The notes beneath the pieces are model-generated. The model was not told where the DNA came from, did no database searches, and saw only the letters and a list, made by a program, of their open reading frames with translations. Of a stretch of 64,000 nucleotides of DNA, positions 55,477-64,000 are shown in pieces (position 1 is the first letter of the stretch; each line of letters opens with the position of its first letter). Both the position numbers and the translations under genes were made by a program. The stretch comes from an uncultured Hyphomicrobiales bacterium (GTDB taxonomy: Bacteria; Pseudomonadota; Alphaproteobacteria; Rhizobiales; Beijerinckiaceae): contig CAIJVU010000079.1 in NCBI GenBank assembly GCA_903824185.1, positions 1 to 64,000 of the forward strand, read 5' to 3'.

Positions 55477-57138
55477 ATGGCAACAGAACGTACAGGTGGC
55501 CAACTCATTGTGGATGCCTTGCATGCACAAGGGGCCGAGCATGTTTTTTGCGTGCCGGGTGAAAGCTATCTTGCCGTGCTGGATGCCTTGCATGATGCCA
55601 AGATCCAAGTAACCGTCTGCCGCCAAGAAGGCGGCGCTGTCATGATGGCGGATGCCACAGCCCGTCTCACCGGACGCCCCGGCATTGCCATGGTGACGCG
55701 CGGTCCGGGTGCGACCAACGCCTCCCCCGGTATCCACATTGCCGAACATGACAGCGTGCCACTGATCTTGTTTGTCGGGCAAATCGAACGCGGCATGCGT
55801 GAGCGCGGCGCATTTCAGGAAATGAATTACAAGGCCTTTTTCGGATCAACCGCCAAATGGGTGGTTGAAATCGATGATGCGGCCCGCATCCCTGAAACCA
55901 TTTCGCGCGCCTATCACATCGCCATGCAAGGACGGCCCGGCCCTGTTGTCATCAGCCTGCCCGAAGACATGTTGCTGGATGTCAGCCACGCGGCCATTCC
56001 GCAAAGGATCGAGCCGGTTGAAACATGGCCCGGCCAGACACAAATGGCCGAGCTGCAAAAAATGCTCTGGGCCGCCAAAAAACCCATCGCCATTTTGGGC
56101 GGGGGCGGCTGGTCTGACAAGGCTGTGGCCAGCCTTGTGCGTTTTTCTGAACGCTTCCATTTGCCGATTGCCACATCCTTTCGCCGCGCCGGTTTATTTC
56201 CAGCCGATCATCCCCATTATGCGGGTGAAATCGGCATCGGTCCCAATCCGAAATTGAAAGAGCGCATTGCCACCTCTGATCTGGTTTTGCTGATCGGCGG
56301 ACGGATGGCTGAAATGCCATCACAAAGCTATACTCTGTTTGATATTCCCAAACCGCAAATGGCTTTTGTGCATGTGCATGCCGATGCCGAAGAATTGGGA
56401 CGCGTCTATCACCCGACACTGGGTATCAATGCGACACCGCGGGCTTTTGCTGCCTCATTGGAATCATTGCAGCCCCCGCAAGAGATCGTTTGGGCCGACA
56501 CAGCCCAAGCAGCCCATGCGGATTTCGAGGGCTGGACTTCCAAGCCTTTAGCCCATGCCAATGCCTTGGATATGGCCGATGTCATGTTGTGGTTGCGCAA
56601 CCGTCTGCCTCATGACGCCATCGTCACCAATGGGGCGGGCAATTACGCCATCTGGGTGGGCCGCTTTTTGCGCTATCGTCATTTTGGGGCCCAACTGGCG
56701 CCGACATCCGGCTCTATGGGCTATGGCGTTCCGGCCGCCGTCGGCGCCAAACGGATGCTCCCCGAACGCATGGTGATCGCCTTTGCAGGGGACGGATGCT
56801 TCATGATGAACGGGCAGGAATTTGCCACTGCCGTGCAATATCATCTGCCGGTAATTGTGGTTGTGGTCGACAACGGCATGTATGGCACCATCCGCATGCA
56901 TCAGGAGCGGGAATATCCCGCCCGCGTTTCGGCCTCGACACTCAAAAATCCGGATTTTGCCGCCTATGCCCGCGCCTTTGGTGGCCATGGAGAACGCGTC
57001 GAAAACACCGATGAATTTGCACCGGCATTTGAACGCTGCGTGGCGTCAGGAAAACCCTCGATCATTCATTGCCTGACCAATCCGGAACTACTCACACCGG
57101 CCATGACCGTGACGCAAATGCGCGAAGCCAAAAAATAA
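55477..57138 (+). CDS. Thiamine diphosphate-dependent enzyme, acetolactate synthase large-subunit-like
   Basis: This 553-residue protein has the full ThDP three-domain layout: an N-terminal Pyr domain with the catalytic Glu in VPGESYLAVLDAL, a central domain, and a C-terminal PP domain with GDGCFMMNGQEFATA ending in the Asn of VDNGMYG. There is no adjacent ilvN-type regulatory subunit. It resembles catabolic IlvB paralogs more than the biosynthetic enzyme. A decarboxylase, oxalyl/2-hydroxyacyl-CoA lyase or acetolactate role cannot be told apart. It may have been recruited to the lysine/2-oxoadipate steps, but that is only a positional guess. Confidence 0.8.
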   Translation: MATERTGGQLIVDALHAQGAEHVFCVPGESYLAVLDALHDAKIQVTVCRQEGGAVMMADATARLTGRPGIAMVTRGPGATNASPGIHIAEHDSVPLILFVGQIERGMRERGAFQEMNYKAFFGSTAKWVVEIDDAARIPETISRAYHIAMQGRPGPVVISLPEDMLLDVSHAAIPQRIEPVETWPGQTQMAELQKMLWAAKKPIAILGGGGWSDKAVASLVRFSERFHLPIATSFRRAGLFPADHPHYAGEIGIGPNPKLKERIATSDLVLLIGGRMAEMPSQSYTLFDIPKPQMAFVHVHADAEELGRVYHPTLGINATPRAFAASLESLQPPQEIVWADTAQAAHADFEGWTSKPLAHANALDMADVMLWLRNRLPHDAIVTNGAGNYAIWVGRFLRYRHFGAQLAPTSGSMGYGVPAAVGAKRMLPERMVIAFAGDGCFMMNGQEFATAVQYHLPVIVVVVDNGMYGTIRMHQEREYPARVSASTLKNPDFAAYARAFGGHGERVENTDEFAPAFERCVASGKPSIIHCLTNPELLTPAMTVTQMREAKK

Positions 57139-57175
57139 TTAAAACCGCTTGATTGATGGGTCTTACAGAGTTGCA

Positions 57176-57205
57176 AAGAGCCGGAGATGATCCGGCTCTT
57201 TTTTT
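57176..57205 (+). terminator. Intrinsic terminator after the ThDP enzyme gene
   Basis: The ten-pair stem aagagccgga/tccggctctt with loop gatga runs into an uninterrupted T tract. It lies between convergent genes and can also act on transaldolase transcripts. Confidence 0.88.
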
Positions 57206-57219
57206 AATAACGATCCGCG

Positions 57220-58182
57220 TTAATGTGCCAAGCGCTCTTTGACCATGGCACGCAATGCACGCAAATCCTTGGTGAACAAGCGGATGCCCTCTGAGAGTTT
57301 CTCGGTCGCCATCGCGTCTTCGTTCATCGCGAAGCGGAAGGCTGCCTCGTCGACAGGGAGAGACGCCTCGCCTGCTTGCGCGGCGCTGTCGGCGCTCAAT
57401 TGCCGTGTTAAAACGCCCGTATCTTTGGAGAGGCTTTCCAGCAAAGCCGGTGCAATGGTCAATCGGTCACAGCCTGCCAAGGCCTCGATTTCTCCTTGAT
57501 TTCGGAAGCTTGCACCCATCACCACCGTGGAATGACCGTGCCGTTTGTAATAGGCATAGATCCGACGCACCGACAAAACACCGGGATCATCTTCCGATCC
57601 ATAGGTTTTGCCCTCAGCCTTCACATACCAATCCAGAATACGCCCAACGAAAGGCGAGATCAAAAAGGCACCGGCATGCGCGGCGGCGGCGGCCTGCGCC
57701 AGTGAAAACAACAAAGTCAGATTGCATTGGATGCCTTCGCGCTCCAAGAGTTCAGCCGCGCGAATGCCCTCCCATGTCGAAGCCAATTTGATCAGGATCC
57801 GGTCACGACCCACACCCCGCGCGTGATAATCAGCGATAATCGCATGGGCTTTGGCGACACTGGCCGCTGTATCAAAGGACAAATCGGCATCCACCTCCGT
57901 GGATACGCGTCCGGGCACGATCTTGGACAATTCAGTGCCGAAATTTACCGCCAGCCGATCACAGACAGCGCCCACGATCCCTTCCGCGGTCCCGCTCTGT
58001 TTTTGACCCCATGAGACCGCCTCGCCCACCAAATGATCATAAGCGGGCATTTGCGCCGCTTTCAAAATCAACGATGGATTGGTGGTGCAATCGGTGGGCT
58101 GGAAAGCCCGAATGGATTCAATATCGCCGGTATCAGCGACCACAACGGTCATGGCTTTCAATTGATCAAGCTTTGAGTGCAT
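57220..58182 (-). CDS. tal: Transaldolase
   Basis: This 320-residue class I aldolase of the pentose phosphate pathway moves a dihydroxyacetone unit between sugar phosphates. [12 protein letters not shown] contains the start motif, the Schiff-base lysine lies in [12 protein letters not shown], and [15 protein letters not shown] and [13 protein letters not shown] are typical of the TalB type. I start at 58182 with a gggagaag Shine-Dalgarno sequence; the frame remains open 84 codons upstream without similarity. It is divergent from the aldose dehydrogenase gene. Confidence 0.95.
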   Translation of the reverse strand: MHSKLDQLKAMTVVVADTGDIESIRAFQPTDCTTNPSLILKAAQMPAYDHLVGEAVSWGQKQSGTAEGIVGAVCDRLAVNFGTELSKIVPGRVSTEVDADLSFDTAASVAKAHAIIADYHARGVGRDRILIKLASTWEGIRAAELLEREGIQCNLTLLFSLAQAAAAAHAGAFLISPFVGRILDWYVKAEGKTYGSEDDPGVLSVRRIYAYYKRHGHSTVVMGASFRNQGEIEALAGCDRLTIAPALLESLSKDTGVLTRQLSADSAAQAGEASLPVDEAAFRFAMNEDAMATEKLSEGIRLFTKDLRALRAMVKERLAH

Positions 58183-58315
58183 CGCCGTTACTTCTCCCTC
58201 AGTGTTTCTCTGCTCTTTTTTACGGGGCGGCAGCCCAGAAAGCCAGTCTCTATTCCCCAAAAGCGTAAATATTGCCATAAAGAGGCCCGTGACTGGATTC
58301 CAGAGGGGCAAGACG

Positions 58316-59338
58316 ATGAGGACACGCACATTCACCACACGCATGGGCCATCGTCTCTCCATTCCTGTCATGGGGTTCGGGACAGCGCCTTTGGGCAATC
58401 TATACGCGGCGCTTGATGACAGCCTCGCCCGCAAAACACTGGACGCGGCTTGGGCCGCCGGTTGCCGCTTTTTTGATACCGCGCCTTTTTACGGTCTCGG
58501 TCTGGCCGAAACACGTCTCAACCCTTTCTTGCGCGATCACCGCCACGCGCCTTTTTTGCTCTCGACCAAAATAGGCCGTCTGTTGAAAGTCTGTGCGCCC
58601 GAACACCGCTCTGCCCAAGCCCATTACATCGACACCCCTGCCCGCGAAGTGGTGTTTGATTATTCCTATGACGGGGTGATGCGGTCGGTGGAGGACTCCT
58701 TTGCGCGCCTGGGCGTTGACCGCATCGACATCCTGCTTTGTCATGACATTGATGCCATCACCCATGAAAGCAATGCGGTGTCAGACCGGCATTTAAAAAT
58801 ATTTATGGAGGGGGGCTACAAAGCGCTGGAGCGATTGCGGGCGGAGGGCAGCATCAAAGCCTTTGGTGCAGGGCTGAATGTCTGGCAAATGTGCGAGCGC
58901 TTGGCGCGGCTTGGTGATTTTGATCTGTTTTTGATGGCAGGACGTTATACGCTGCTGGAACAGGAATCACTGAACAGTTTTCTGCCCCTGTGCGTGGAGC
59001 GCCACATCGGTATCATCTGTGGCGGGCCCTATAATTCAGGCATTCTTGCCACGGGCGCGATCCCGAATGCCTTTTACAATTACGAATATGCGCCCCCCGA
59101 TATCATGGAGCGTGTGCGCCAGATCGAAAACATCTGCCACGCCCATCAGGTCAAACTCAGTGAAGCCGCAATACAATTTCCATTGTTTCATGAGGCTGTG
59201 ATCTGTGTGATCCCCGGCGGGAAGACGCCTGAGGAAGTAACCCGCAATGCCGCACAGCTTGAGACACCCATTCCCAAACAATTATGGGCCGATCTCAAAC
59301 AAGCAGGCCTTCTTGCCGTTGATGCGCCAACGCCCTAA
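58316..59338 (+). CDS. Aldo/keto reductase, L-fucose/D-threo-aldose 1-dehydrogenase type
   Basis: This 340-residue NAD(P)-dependent TIM barrel has [20 protein letters not shown] (catalytic Asp-Tyr pair), STKIGRLLK and a C-terminal [20 protein letters not shown]. It resembles the group of L-fucose, D-threo-aldose and pyridoxal 4-dehydrogenases. The next genes encode a fucose mutarotase and a fuconolactonase-like enzyme, so oxidation of L-fucose or a related aldose to its lactone is the likely reaction. ATG 58316 follows gaggggc. Confidence 0.85.
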   Translation: MRTRTFTTRMGHRLSIPVMGFGTAPLGNLYAALDDSLARKTLDAAWAAGCRFFDTAPFYGLGLAETRLNPFLRDHRHAPFLLSTKIGRLLKVCAPEHRSAQAHYIDTPAREVVFDYSYDGVMRSVEDSFARLGVDRIDILLCHDIDAITHESNAVSDRHLKIFMEGGYKALERLRAEGSIKAFGAGLNVWQMCERLARLGDFDLFLMAGRYTLLEQESLNSFLPLCVERHIGIICGGPYNSGILATGAIPNAFYNYEYAPPDIMERVRQIENICHAHQVKLSEAAIQFPLFHEAVICVIPGGKTPEEVTRNAAQLETPIPKQLWADLKQAGLLAVDAPTP

Positions 59339-59368
59339 CATTATGGCTTATTTGTCTGTGAGGCCCCT

Positions 59369-59806
59369 ATGCTGAAAAATATCGATCCCCTGCTCGGCCC
59401 CGATCTACTGGCCACCTTACGGGCGATGGGACATGGCGATGAAATCGCCATTGTCGATGCCAATTACCCTGCCAGCAGCAGTGGACGTTCACTGATCAGG
59501 CTTGACGGCATCTCCGCAACACGCGCCGCCGCAGCGATTTTATCAGTGTTGCCACTGGATGATTTTGTGCCCGAATGCGCATGGCATATGCAGGTGGTGG
59601 GTGATCCGCAGGCTGATATGCCTATTTTCCAAGATTTCCGCACGCTGCTGCATGATCATGCAGGCGTTGCATTGGCGGGGCTTGAACGCTTTGCCTTTTA
59701 TGAAAAAGCCAGTGCAGCCTTCGCCATCATTGTCACGGGCGAGGATCGGCTTTATGGCAATCTGATTTTGAAAAAAGGCGTCATTCGCCCCGCAACGCCA
59801 GCATGA
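59369..59806 (+). CDS. fucU: RbsD/FucU-family sugar mutarotase
   Basis: This 145-residue enzyme interconverts anomers of L-fucose or a similar sugar. MLKNIDPLLGPDLLATLRAM, GHGDEIAIVDANYPA and the late FYEKASAAFAIIVTGEDRLYGN are typical of FucU. It sits between the aldose dehydrogenase and lactonase genes (30 and 10 bases apart), where it supplies the beta-anomer for oxidation. Confidence 0.88.
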   Translation: MLKNIDPLLGPDLLATLRAMGHGDEIAIVDANYPASSSGRSLIRLDGISATRAAAAILSVLPLDDFVPECAWHMQVVGDPQADMPIFQDFRTLLHDHAGVALAGLERFAFYEKASAAFAIIVTGEDRLYGNLILKKGVIRPATPA

Positions 59807-59816
59807 CACAGATCCG

Positions 59817-60671
59817 ATGAACCCGCCGCTCCGTATCGATGCGCATCAACATTTCTGGGATCCCGCCCGCAAGGATTACGGCTGGCTGACTGCGGATATG
59901 CCAAGCCTTTTTAAACCCATTCAGCCCGCTGATCTCGAACCGTTCTTGGTGCAGCATCAGATCGACGGCACTGTTTTAGTGCAAGCCGCCCCGACCATTG
60001 CTGAAACAGATTATCTGCTTGATCTCGCGCGCAAGACGCCTTTTGTCAAAGCGGTTGTCGGCTGGATCGATTTTGAAAATCCGGATCACCGCGTGCATTT
60101 GCAACGCTGGGCAAAAAATCCCTTGCTGAAAAGCCTACGTCCCATGGTGCAAGACATTGCTGATCCCGACTGGCTTCTCAAGCCCGAAATCGACTGGGCC
60201 TTTGAGGCCTTGCAGGACATGGATCTGGCTTTTGATGCCTTGATTTTACCCGTTCATCTTGAGCGTTTGCTGAAACGTCTCAAACGCCATCCCCGCTTGC
60301 GGGTGTGTATCGATCATGGGGCCAAGCCGGAAATCCGCCACCAGATTTTTGAGCCTTGGGCTGAGCAAATGGCGCAACTGGCCCATGAAACATCGGCATT
60401 TTGCAAAATTTCAGGCCTTGTGACAGAGGCGAAAACACCTTGGATAGAGGCTGATCTAGGCCCCTATCTCGACCATTTGCACGCTTTGTTCGGCCCGAAA
60501 CGCCTGATATTTGGCTCTGATTGGCCTGTCCTGAACCTAAATGGCACCTATTCCGGCTGGATGACACTGCTTGAGCGGTGGACACAGCACTGGTCTCACC
60601 AAGACCGGTCGGACTTTTTCGGAGGCAATGCTATGCGATTTTACGGGTTGTCCCTGCCCACACAGCCATAG
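59817..60671 (+). CDS. Amidohydrolase-family sugar lactonase (L-fuconolactonase-like)
   Basis: This 284-residue metal-dependent hydrolase of the amidohydrolase-2 group has the N-terminal DAHQHFWDPARKDYGWL with its metal-binding His-x-His, VCIDHGAKP mid-protein, and the C-terminal FGSDWPVLNLNGTY with its catalytic Asp. It is the third member of an L-fucose oxidation operon and hydrolyses the lactone to the aldonate. Downstream dehydratase and diketo-acid hydrolase functions may be served by the UxaA and FAH genes 9-13 kb upstream. Confidence 0.88.
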   Translation: MNPPLRIDAHQHFWDPARKDYGWLTADMPSLFKPIQPADLEPFLVQHQIDGTVLVQAAPTIAETDYLLDLARKTPFVKAVVGWIDFENPDHRVHLQRWAKNPLLKSLRPMVQDIADPDWLLKPEIDWAFEALQDMDLAFDALILPVHLERLLKRLKRHPRLRVCIDHGAKPEIRHQIFEPWAEQMAQLAHETSAFCKISGLVTEAKTPWIEADLGPYLDHLHALFGPKRLIFGSDWPVLNLNGTYSGWMTLLERWTQHWSHQDRSDFFGGNAMRFYGLSLPTQP

Positions 60672-60763
60672 CCTTGAACGGCCAGCAATGCTAACAAAAG
60701 CCTTGAAATAAGACCAGAGGATGGACCGACACTGATCCATCACAACTGACCATGGAGGACTAT

Positions 60764-62263
60764 ATGGTTGCGGAACTGACGCATTTTATCGGCGGAAAAC
60801 ATGTCAAGGGAACATCGGGCCGTTTCACGGATGCCTATTGGCCGATGACCGGTGAAATTGCCTCCAAAGTCCCTCTGGCGAATGCGGCCGAAATGCGCGC
60901 CGCTGTGGAAAATGCCAAAGCCGCACAACCAGGCTGGGCCGCCACCAATCCGCAACGCCGCGCCCGCGTCTTGATGAAATTTCTCGAGCTGGTGCATAAA
61001 GAATATGACCAGCTGGCCATGTTGCTGGCCAAGGAGCACGGCAAAACCGTAGCCGATGCGAAAGGCGACATTCAACGCGGTTTGGAAGTGGTCGAATTCT
61101 GCATTGGCGCCCCGCAAATGCTCAAAGGCGAATTCACCGACGGCGCAGGACCGAATATCGATATTTATTCCATGCGCCAACCGCTGGGCGTGGTGGCAGG
61201 CATTACCCCCTTCAATTTTCCGGCCATGATCCCCTTGTGGAAATGCGCGCCCGCCATTGCGGCTGGCAATGCCTTCATTTTGAAACCGTCCGAGCGTGAT
61301 GCCGGTGTGCCCTTGCGCATTGCCGAATTGTTCATGGAAGCCGGCCTGCCGGCGGGAATTCTCAATGTGGTGAATGGCGACAAAGAGGCCGTCGATGCCA
61401 TTCTTGATGATCCCGATATCAAAGCCGTGGGCTTTGTCGGCTCCACACCGATTGCCGAATATGTCTATACCCGCGGCTGCGCCAACGGAAAGCGCGTGCA
61501 ATGCTTCGGTGGTGCGAAAAACCACATGATCATCATGCCGGATGCCGATATGGATCAGGCGGTTGATGCCTTGATGGGGGCTGGTTACGGCTCGGCCGGT
61601 GAGCGCTGCATGGCCATTTCGGTGGCGGTGCCGGTGGGCAAGGAAACAGCTGATCGTCTGATCGAAAAGCTGATCCCGCGTGTTGAATCGCTGAAAATCG
61701 GTCCCTCAACCGATCCATCCGCCGATTTTGGTCCGCTTGTGACCCAAGCCCATCTCGACAAGGTCAAGGCCTATGTGGATCTGGGCGTGAAAGAAGGGGC
61801 AGCCTTGAAAGTCGATGGCCGCAATTTCAAGCTGCAGGGTTATGAAGACGGCTTCTATATGGGGGGCTGCCTTTTTGACAATGTGACCGAAGACATGCGC
61901 ATTTACAAAGAAGAAATCTTCGGACCCGTTCTCTCCGTTGTGCGCGCGCCCACCTATGACAAGGCCTTGGCGCTTGCCAATGATCACGAATATGGCAATG
62001 GCGTCGCGATCTTTACGCGCGACGGCGATGCAGCGCGTGACTTTGCCTCCAAAGTGCAGGTCGGCATGGTCGGAATCAATGTTCCGATTCCGGTGCCGCT
62101 CGCCTATTACACCTTCGGCGGCTGGAAACGTTCCGGATTTGGTGATCTCAACCAGCACGGACCGGATGCGTTCCGCTTCTACACCAAGACCAAAACGGTG
62201 ACCTCGCGCTGGCCATCGGGCATCAAAGACGGGGCGGAATTTGTGATCCCAACCATGCGCTGA
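60764..62263 (+). CDS. mmsA: Methylmalonate-semialdehyde dehydrogenase (CoA-acylating)
   Basis: It converts methylmalonate or malonate semialdehyde plus CoA to propionyl- or acetyl-CoA in valine and myo-inositol breakdown. It is 499 residues long. GITPFNFPAMIPLW, the Glu-lacking segment GGAKNHMIIMPDAD (replacing the usual catalytic Glu motif, as in this CoA-dependent subfamily) and catalytic Cys in GSAGERCMAIS are clear. I start at 60764 because ggagg lies seven bases before; an ATG four codons earlier overlaps that site. A terminator follows. Confidence 0.94.
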   Translation: MVAELTHFIGGKHVKGTSGRFTDAYWPMTGEIASKVPLANAAEMRAAVENAKAAQPGWAATNPQRRARVLMKFLELVHKEYDQLAMLLAKEHGKTVADAKGDIQRGLEVVEFCIGAPQMLKGEFTDGAGPNIDIYSMRQPLGVVAGITPFNFPAMIPLWKCAPAIAAGNAFILKPSERDAGVPLRIAELFMEAGLPAGILNVVNGDKEAVDAILDDPDIKAVGFVGSTPIAEYVYTRGCANGKRVQCFGGAKNHMIIMPDADMDQAVDALMGAGYGSAGERCMAISVAVPVGKETADRLIEKLIPRVESLKIGPSTDPSADFGPLVTQAHLDKVKAYVDLGVKEGAALKVDGRNFKLQGYEDGFYMGGCLFDNVTEDMRIYKEEIFGPVLSVVRAPTYDKALALANDHEYGNGVAIFTRDGDAARDFASKVQVGMVGINVPIPVPLAYYTFGGWKRSGFGDLNQHGPDAFRFYTKTKTVTSRWPSGIKDGAEFVIPTMR

Positions 62264-62295
62264 GCTTGCATGCATTTTTATGCGGTCTTTAGACG

Positions 62296-62330
62296 AAAAC
62301 AGGGGTGGTCATCCGCCCCTGTTTTGTTTT
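62296..62330 (+). terminator. Intrinsic terminator of mmsA
   Basis: The ten-pair stem aaaacagggg/cccctgtttt is followed by gtttt, 33 bases beyond the mmsA stop. It separates mmsA from the acyl-CoA dehydrogenase gene. Confidence 0.75.
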
Positions 62331-62371
62331 GACTAGACGGCAAAGGAAACGCTCCAAGGTATAAAAAACAA

Positions 62372-63535
62372 ATGACCCAGCTTTTTGCTCTGAGTGAGGA
62401 CCATGTCGCCATCCGCGATATGGCGCGTGATTTTGCCGATGCCCAGATTGCGCCCCATGCCATTGAATGGGACGAAAAAAAACATTTTCCTGTTGCCGTC
62501 ATGCGCGAAGCCGCCGCACTCGGCATGGCTTCGATCTATGTGCGTGAGAGCCATGGCGGATCGGGTCTCGGGCGTCTTGATGCTGCTTTGATTTTCGAGG
62601 CCCTTGCCACGGGCTGTCCGACCACGGCGGCCTTTCTATCCATTCACAATATGGTGGCATGGATTGTCGATCAGTTTGGTGACGACGCGCAACGCGCCCG
62701 CTTTTTGCCCGATCTTGTTTCGATGAAATCAGTGGCGGCTTACTGTCTAACAGAACCCGGATCAGGCTCCGATGCCGCAGCGCTGAAAACCAAAGCGCGG
62801 CGGGACGGCGACCATTATATTGTGGACGGCGTCAAACAATTTATCTCCGGCGCAGGGGCCGCCGATCTCTATGCGGTCATGGTGCGCACGGGAGGCGATG
62901 GCCCCTCCGGCATTTCAACCTTGCTGATTGAAAAGGACACGCCCGGCCTGTCCTTTGGTGCTGAAGAACGCAAAATGGGTTGGAACGCCCAACCCACCCG
63001 TCAGGTGATTATGGAGAATTGCCGCGTGCCTGTGGCCCATCGGGTAGGCCCCGAGGGAACAGGCTTCAAGATTGCCATGGCGGGACTTGACGGCGGACGC
63101 TTGAATATTGCCGCCTGCTCTTTGGGTGGCGCGCAGTCAGCCCTTGAAAAATCGCTCGCTTATATGAATGAGCGTGTGGCTTTCGGCAAAAAACTGCAAG
63201 ATTTTCAGGCTTTACAATTCCGCCTTGCCGATATGGCCACAGAGCTTGAAGTGGCGCGCACCTTTTTATGGCGTGCTGCTGCCAGTCTCGATGCCAAACA
63301 ACCCGATGCTGCGCAATTATCGGCGATGGCCAAACGCTTTGTCACCGATACCGGCTTTTGCGTGGCCAATCAGGCCTTACAATTGCATGGCGGCTACGGA
63401 TATCTGGCCGATTACGGAATTGAAAAAATAGTCCGCGATCTTCGCGTACATCAGATTTTGGAAGGCACCAACGAGATTATGCGCGTGATTATTGCGCGCA
63501 ATCTGGTGGGGCGTGGACAAGGAAGTGGCACATGA
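62372..63535 (+). CDS. Acyl-CoA dehydrogenase, isobutyryl-CoA dehydrogenase type
   Basis: This 387-residue flavoprotein has AYCLTEPGSGSDAAALKT (FAD/substrate loop), KQFISGAGAADLYAVMVRT and the catalytic Glu in QILEGTNEIMRV. It lies between mmsA and mmsB, so it most likely dehydrogenates isobutyryl-CoA to methacrylyl-CoA in valine degradation; a 2-methylbutyryl specificity is also possible. The stop overlaps the mmsB start (ATGA). Confidence 0.87.
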   Translation: MTQLFALSEDHVAIRDMARDFADAQIAPHAIEWDEKKHFPVAVMREAAALGMASIYVRESHGGSGLGRLDAALIFEALATGCPTTAAFLSIHNMVAWIVDQFGDDAQRARFLPDLVSMKSVAAYCLTEPGSGSDAAALKTKARRDGDHYIVDGVKQFISGAGAADLYAVMVRTGGDGPSGISTLLIEKDTPGLSFGAEERKMGWNAQPTRQVIMENCRVPVAHRVGPEGTGFKIAMAGLDGGRLNIAACSLGGAQSALEKSLAYMNERVAFGKKLQDFQALQFRLADMATELEVARTFLWRAAASLDAKQPDAAQLSAMAKRFVTDTGFCVANQALQLHGGYGYLADYGIEKIVRDLRVHQILEGTNEIMRVIIARNLVGRGQGSGT

Positions 63536-64000
63536 CACATATCGCATTCATCGGCTTGGGTAATATGGGTGGCCCGATGGCCGCCAATCTGGTCAAGGCC
63601 GGACATCAGGTAACGGGCTTTGATCTCTCCGCAGAGCATTTGTCGGCGGCTGAAAAAAGAGGGGTGACGGCGGCCTCGAGCGCTGCCGCTGCGGTCAAAG
63701 ACTGTTCTGTCATCATCACCATGTTGCCTGCGGGCCAGCATGTGAAAGCGGTCTGGGCCGATCTTGTGTCGCACTGTGCAAAAGGGGCCTTGATGATCGA
63801 TTGTTCGACCATTGATGTGGACAGTGCCCGCGCGGTGCATGCGCTTGCACAACAAGCAGGCCTGTCCTCGCTCGATGCGCCGGTCTCAGGCGGTGTGGGG
63901 GGTGCGGAAGGCGCAACCCTAACCTTTATGTGCGGAGGCCAAGCCGAGGCCTTTGCTGCCGGAAAGCCCATTCTCGAAGCCATGGGCAAAAAGATTGTCC
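63532..64000 (+). CDS. mmsB: 3-hydroxyisobutyrate dehydrogenase, truncated by the window end
   Basis: Only the first 156 codons are in the window and no stop is reached. The N-terminus IAFIGLGNMGGPMAANLVKAG is the beta-hydroxyacid dehydrogenase dinucleotide motif, and the substrate-binding DAPVSGGVGGAEGATLTFM follows. It oxidises 3-hydroxyisobutyrate to methylmalonate semialdehyde, the substrate of MmsA. It is coupled to the acyl-CoA dehydrogenase gene by an ATGA overlap. Confidence 0.92.
   Translation, partial: MTHIAFIGLGNMGGPMAANLVKAGHQVTGFDLSAEHLSAAEKRGVTAASSAAAAVKDCSVIITMLPAGQHVKAVWADLVSHCAKGALMIDCSTIDVDSARAVHALAQQAGLSSLDAPVSGGVGGAEGATLTFMCGGQAEAFAAGKPILEAMGKKIV

Overview
The window reads as a chromosomal segment of an alphaproteobacterium, probably of the Rhizobiales/Hyphomicrobiales type. 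Supporting signs are the PHB regulator phaR beside rpmF and phaAB, the divergent tsaD-gpsA / hemC-hemD-mitofilin-hemY block, a split hisZ-hisG ATP phosphoribosyltransferase, and a BacA/YddA-type ABC protein. No phage, transposase or CRISPR locus was seen.

Layout. 1-494 holds palindromic intergenic repeats. 495-9593 is housekeeping: a DUF1345 membrane protein with farnesyl diphosphate synthase, rpmF, PHB synthesis (phaR, phaA, phaB), an EamA exporter, an AroE-like/GNAT pair, msrA, and tRNA-Ser(GGA) preceded by a duplicated 5' fragment of itself. 9845-15395 holds an epoxide-hydrolase-like enzyme and a sugar-acid cassette: a RuBisCO-like protein translationally coupled to a DUF1537 kinase and flanked by two SDRs, which resembles the 3-oxo-isoapionate (apionate) pathway. 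16137-17498 is an A+T-rich radical SAM/SPASM gene interrupted by an in-frame TGA. 17507-24244 is gpsA-tsaD, the hem genes and tRNA-Thr(CGT).

24428-38863 is the most interesting region: fifteen tightly packed minus-strand genes. From the promoter side they are an Old Yellow Enzyme reductase, an isochorismatase-fold amidase, two PuuE-like cyclic amidohydrolases, LeuC/LeuD-like hydratase subunits, a five-gene branched-chain-type ABC importer, an isocitrate-lyase-family lyase, a fumarate-reductase-type flavoprotein, and two Asp/Glu-racemase-family paralogs that lack the second catalytic cysteine. Taken together they form a plausible complete route for import and degradation of a cyclic imide or substituted dicarboxylic-acid amide (reduce, ring-open, deamidate, dehydrogenate/isomerise, hydrate, cleave). 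This is inference from gene content; the substrate is unknown.

39408-47526 carries the YddA/BacA-like ABC protein, a META-domain periplasmic protein, hisG-hisZ, a hydroxypyruvate/2-oxo-tetronate isomerase and a copper P-type ATPase. 47664-64000 is rich in catabolic genes: a UxaA-family dehydratase, an FAH-family enzyme, lysine/pipecolate breakdown (LysE exporter, AmaA-like oxidase, AmaB-like dehydrogenase, glutaryl-CoA dehydrogenase), a ThDP enzyme, transaldolase, an L-fucose-type oxidative module (aldose dehydrogenase, mutarotase, lactonase), and valine degradation (mmsA, acyl-CoA dehydrogenase, and mmsB cut by the window end). Most start codons were chosen from Shine-Dalgarno spacing and ATGA-type overlaps rather than from the longest reading frame.
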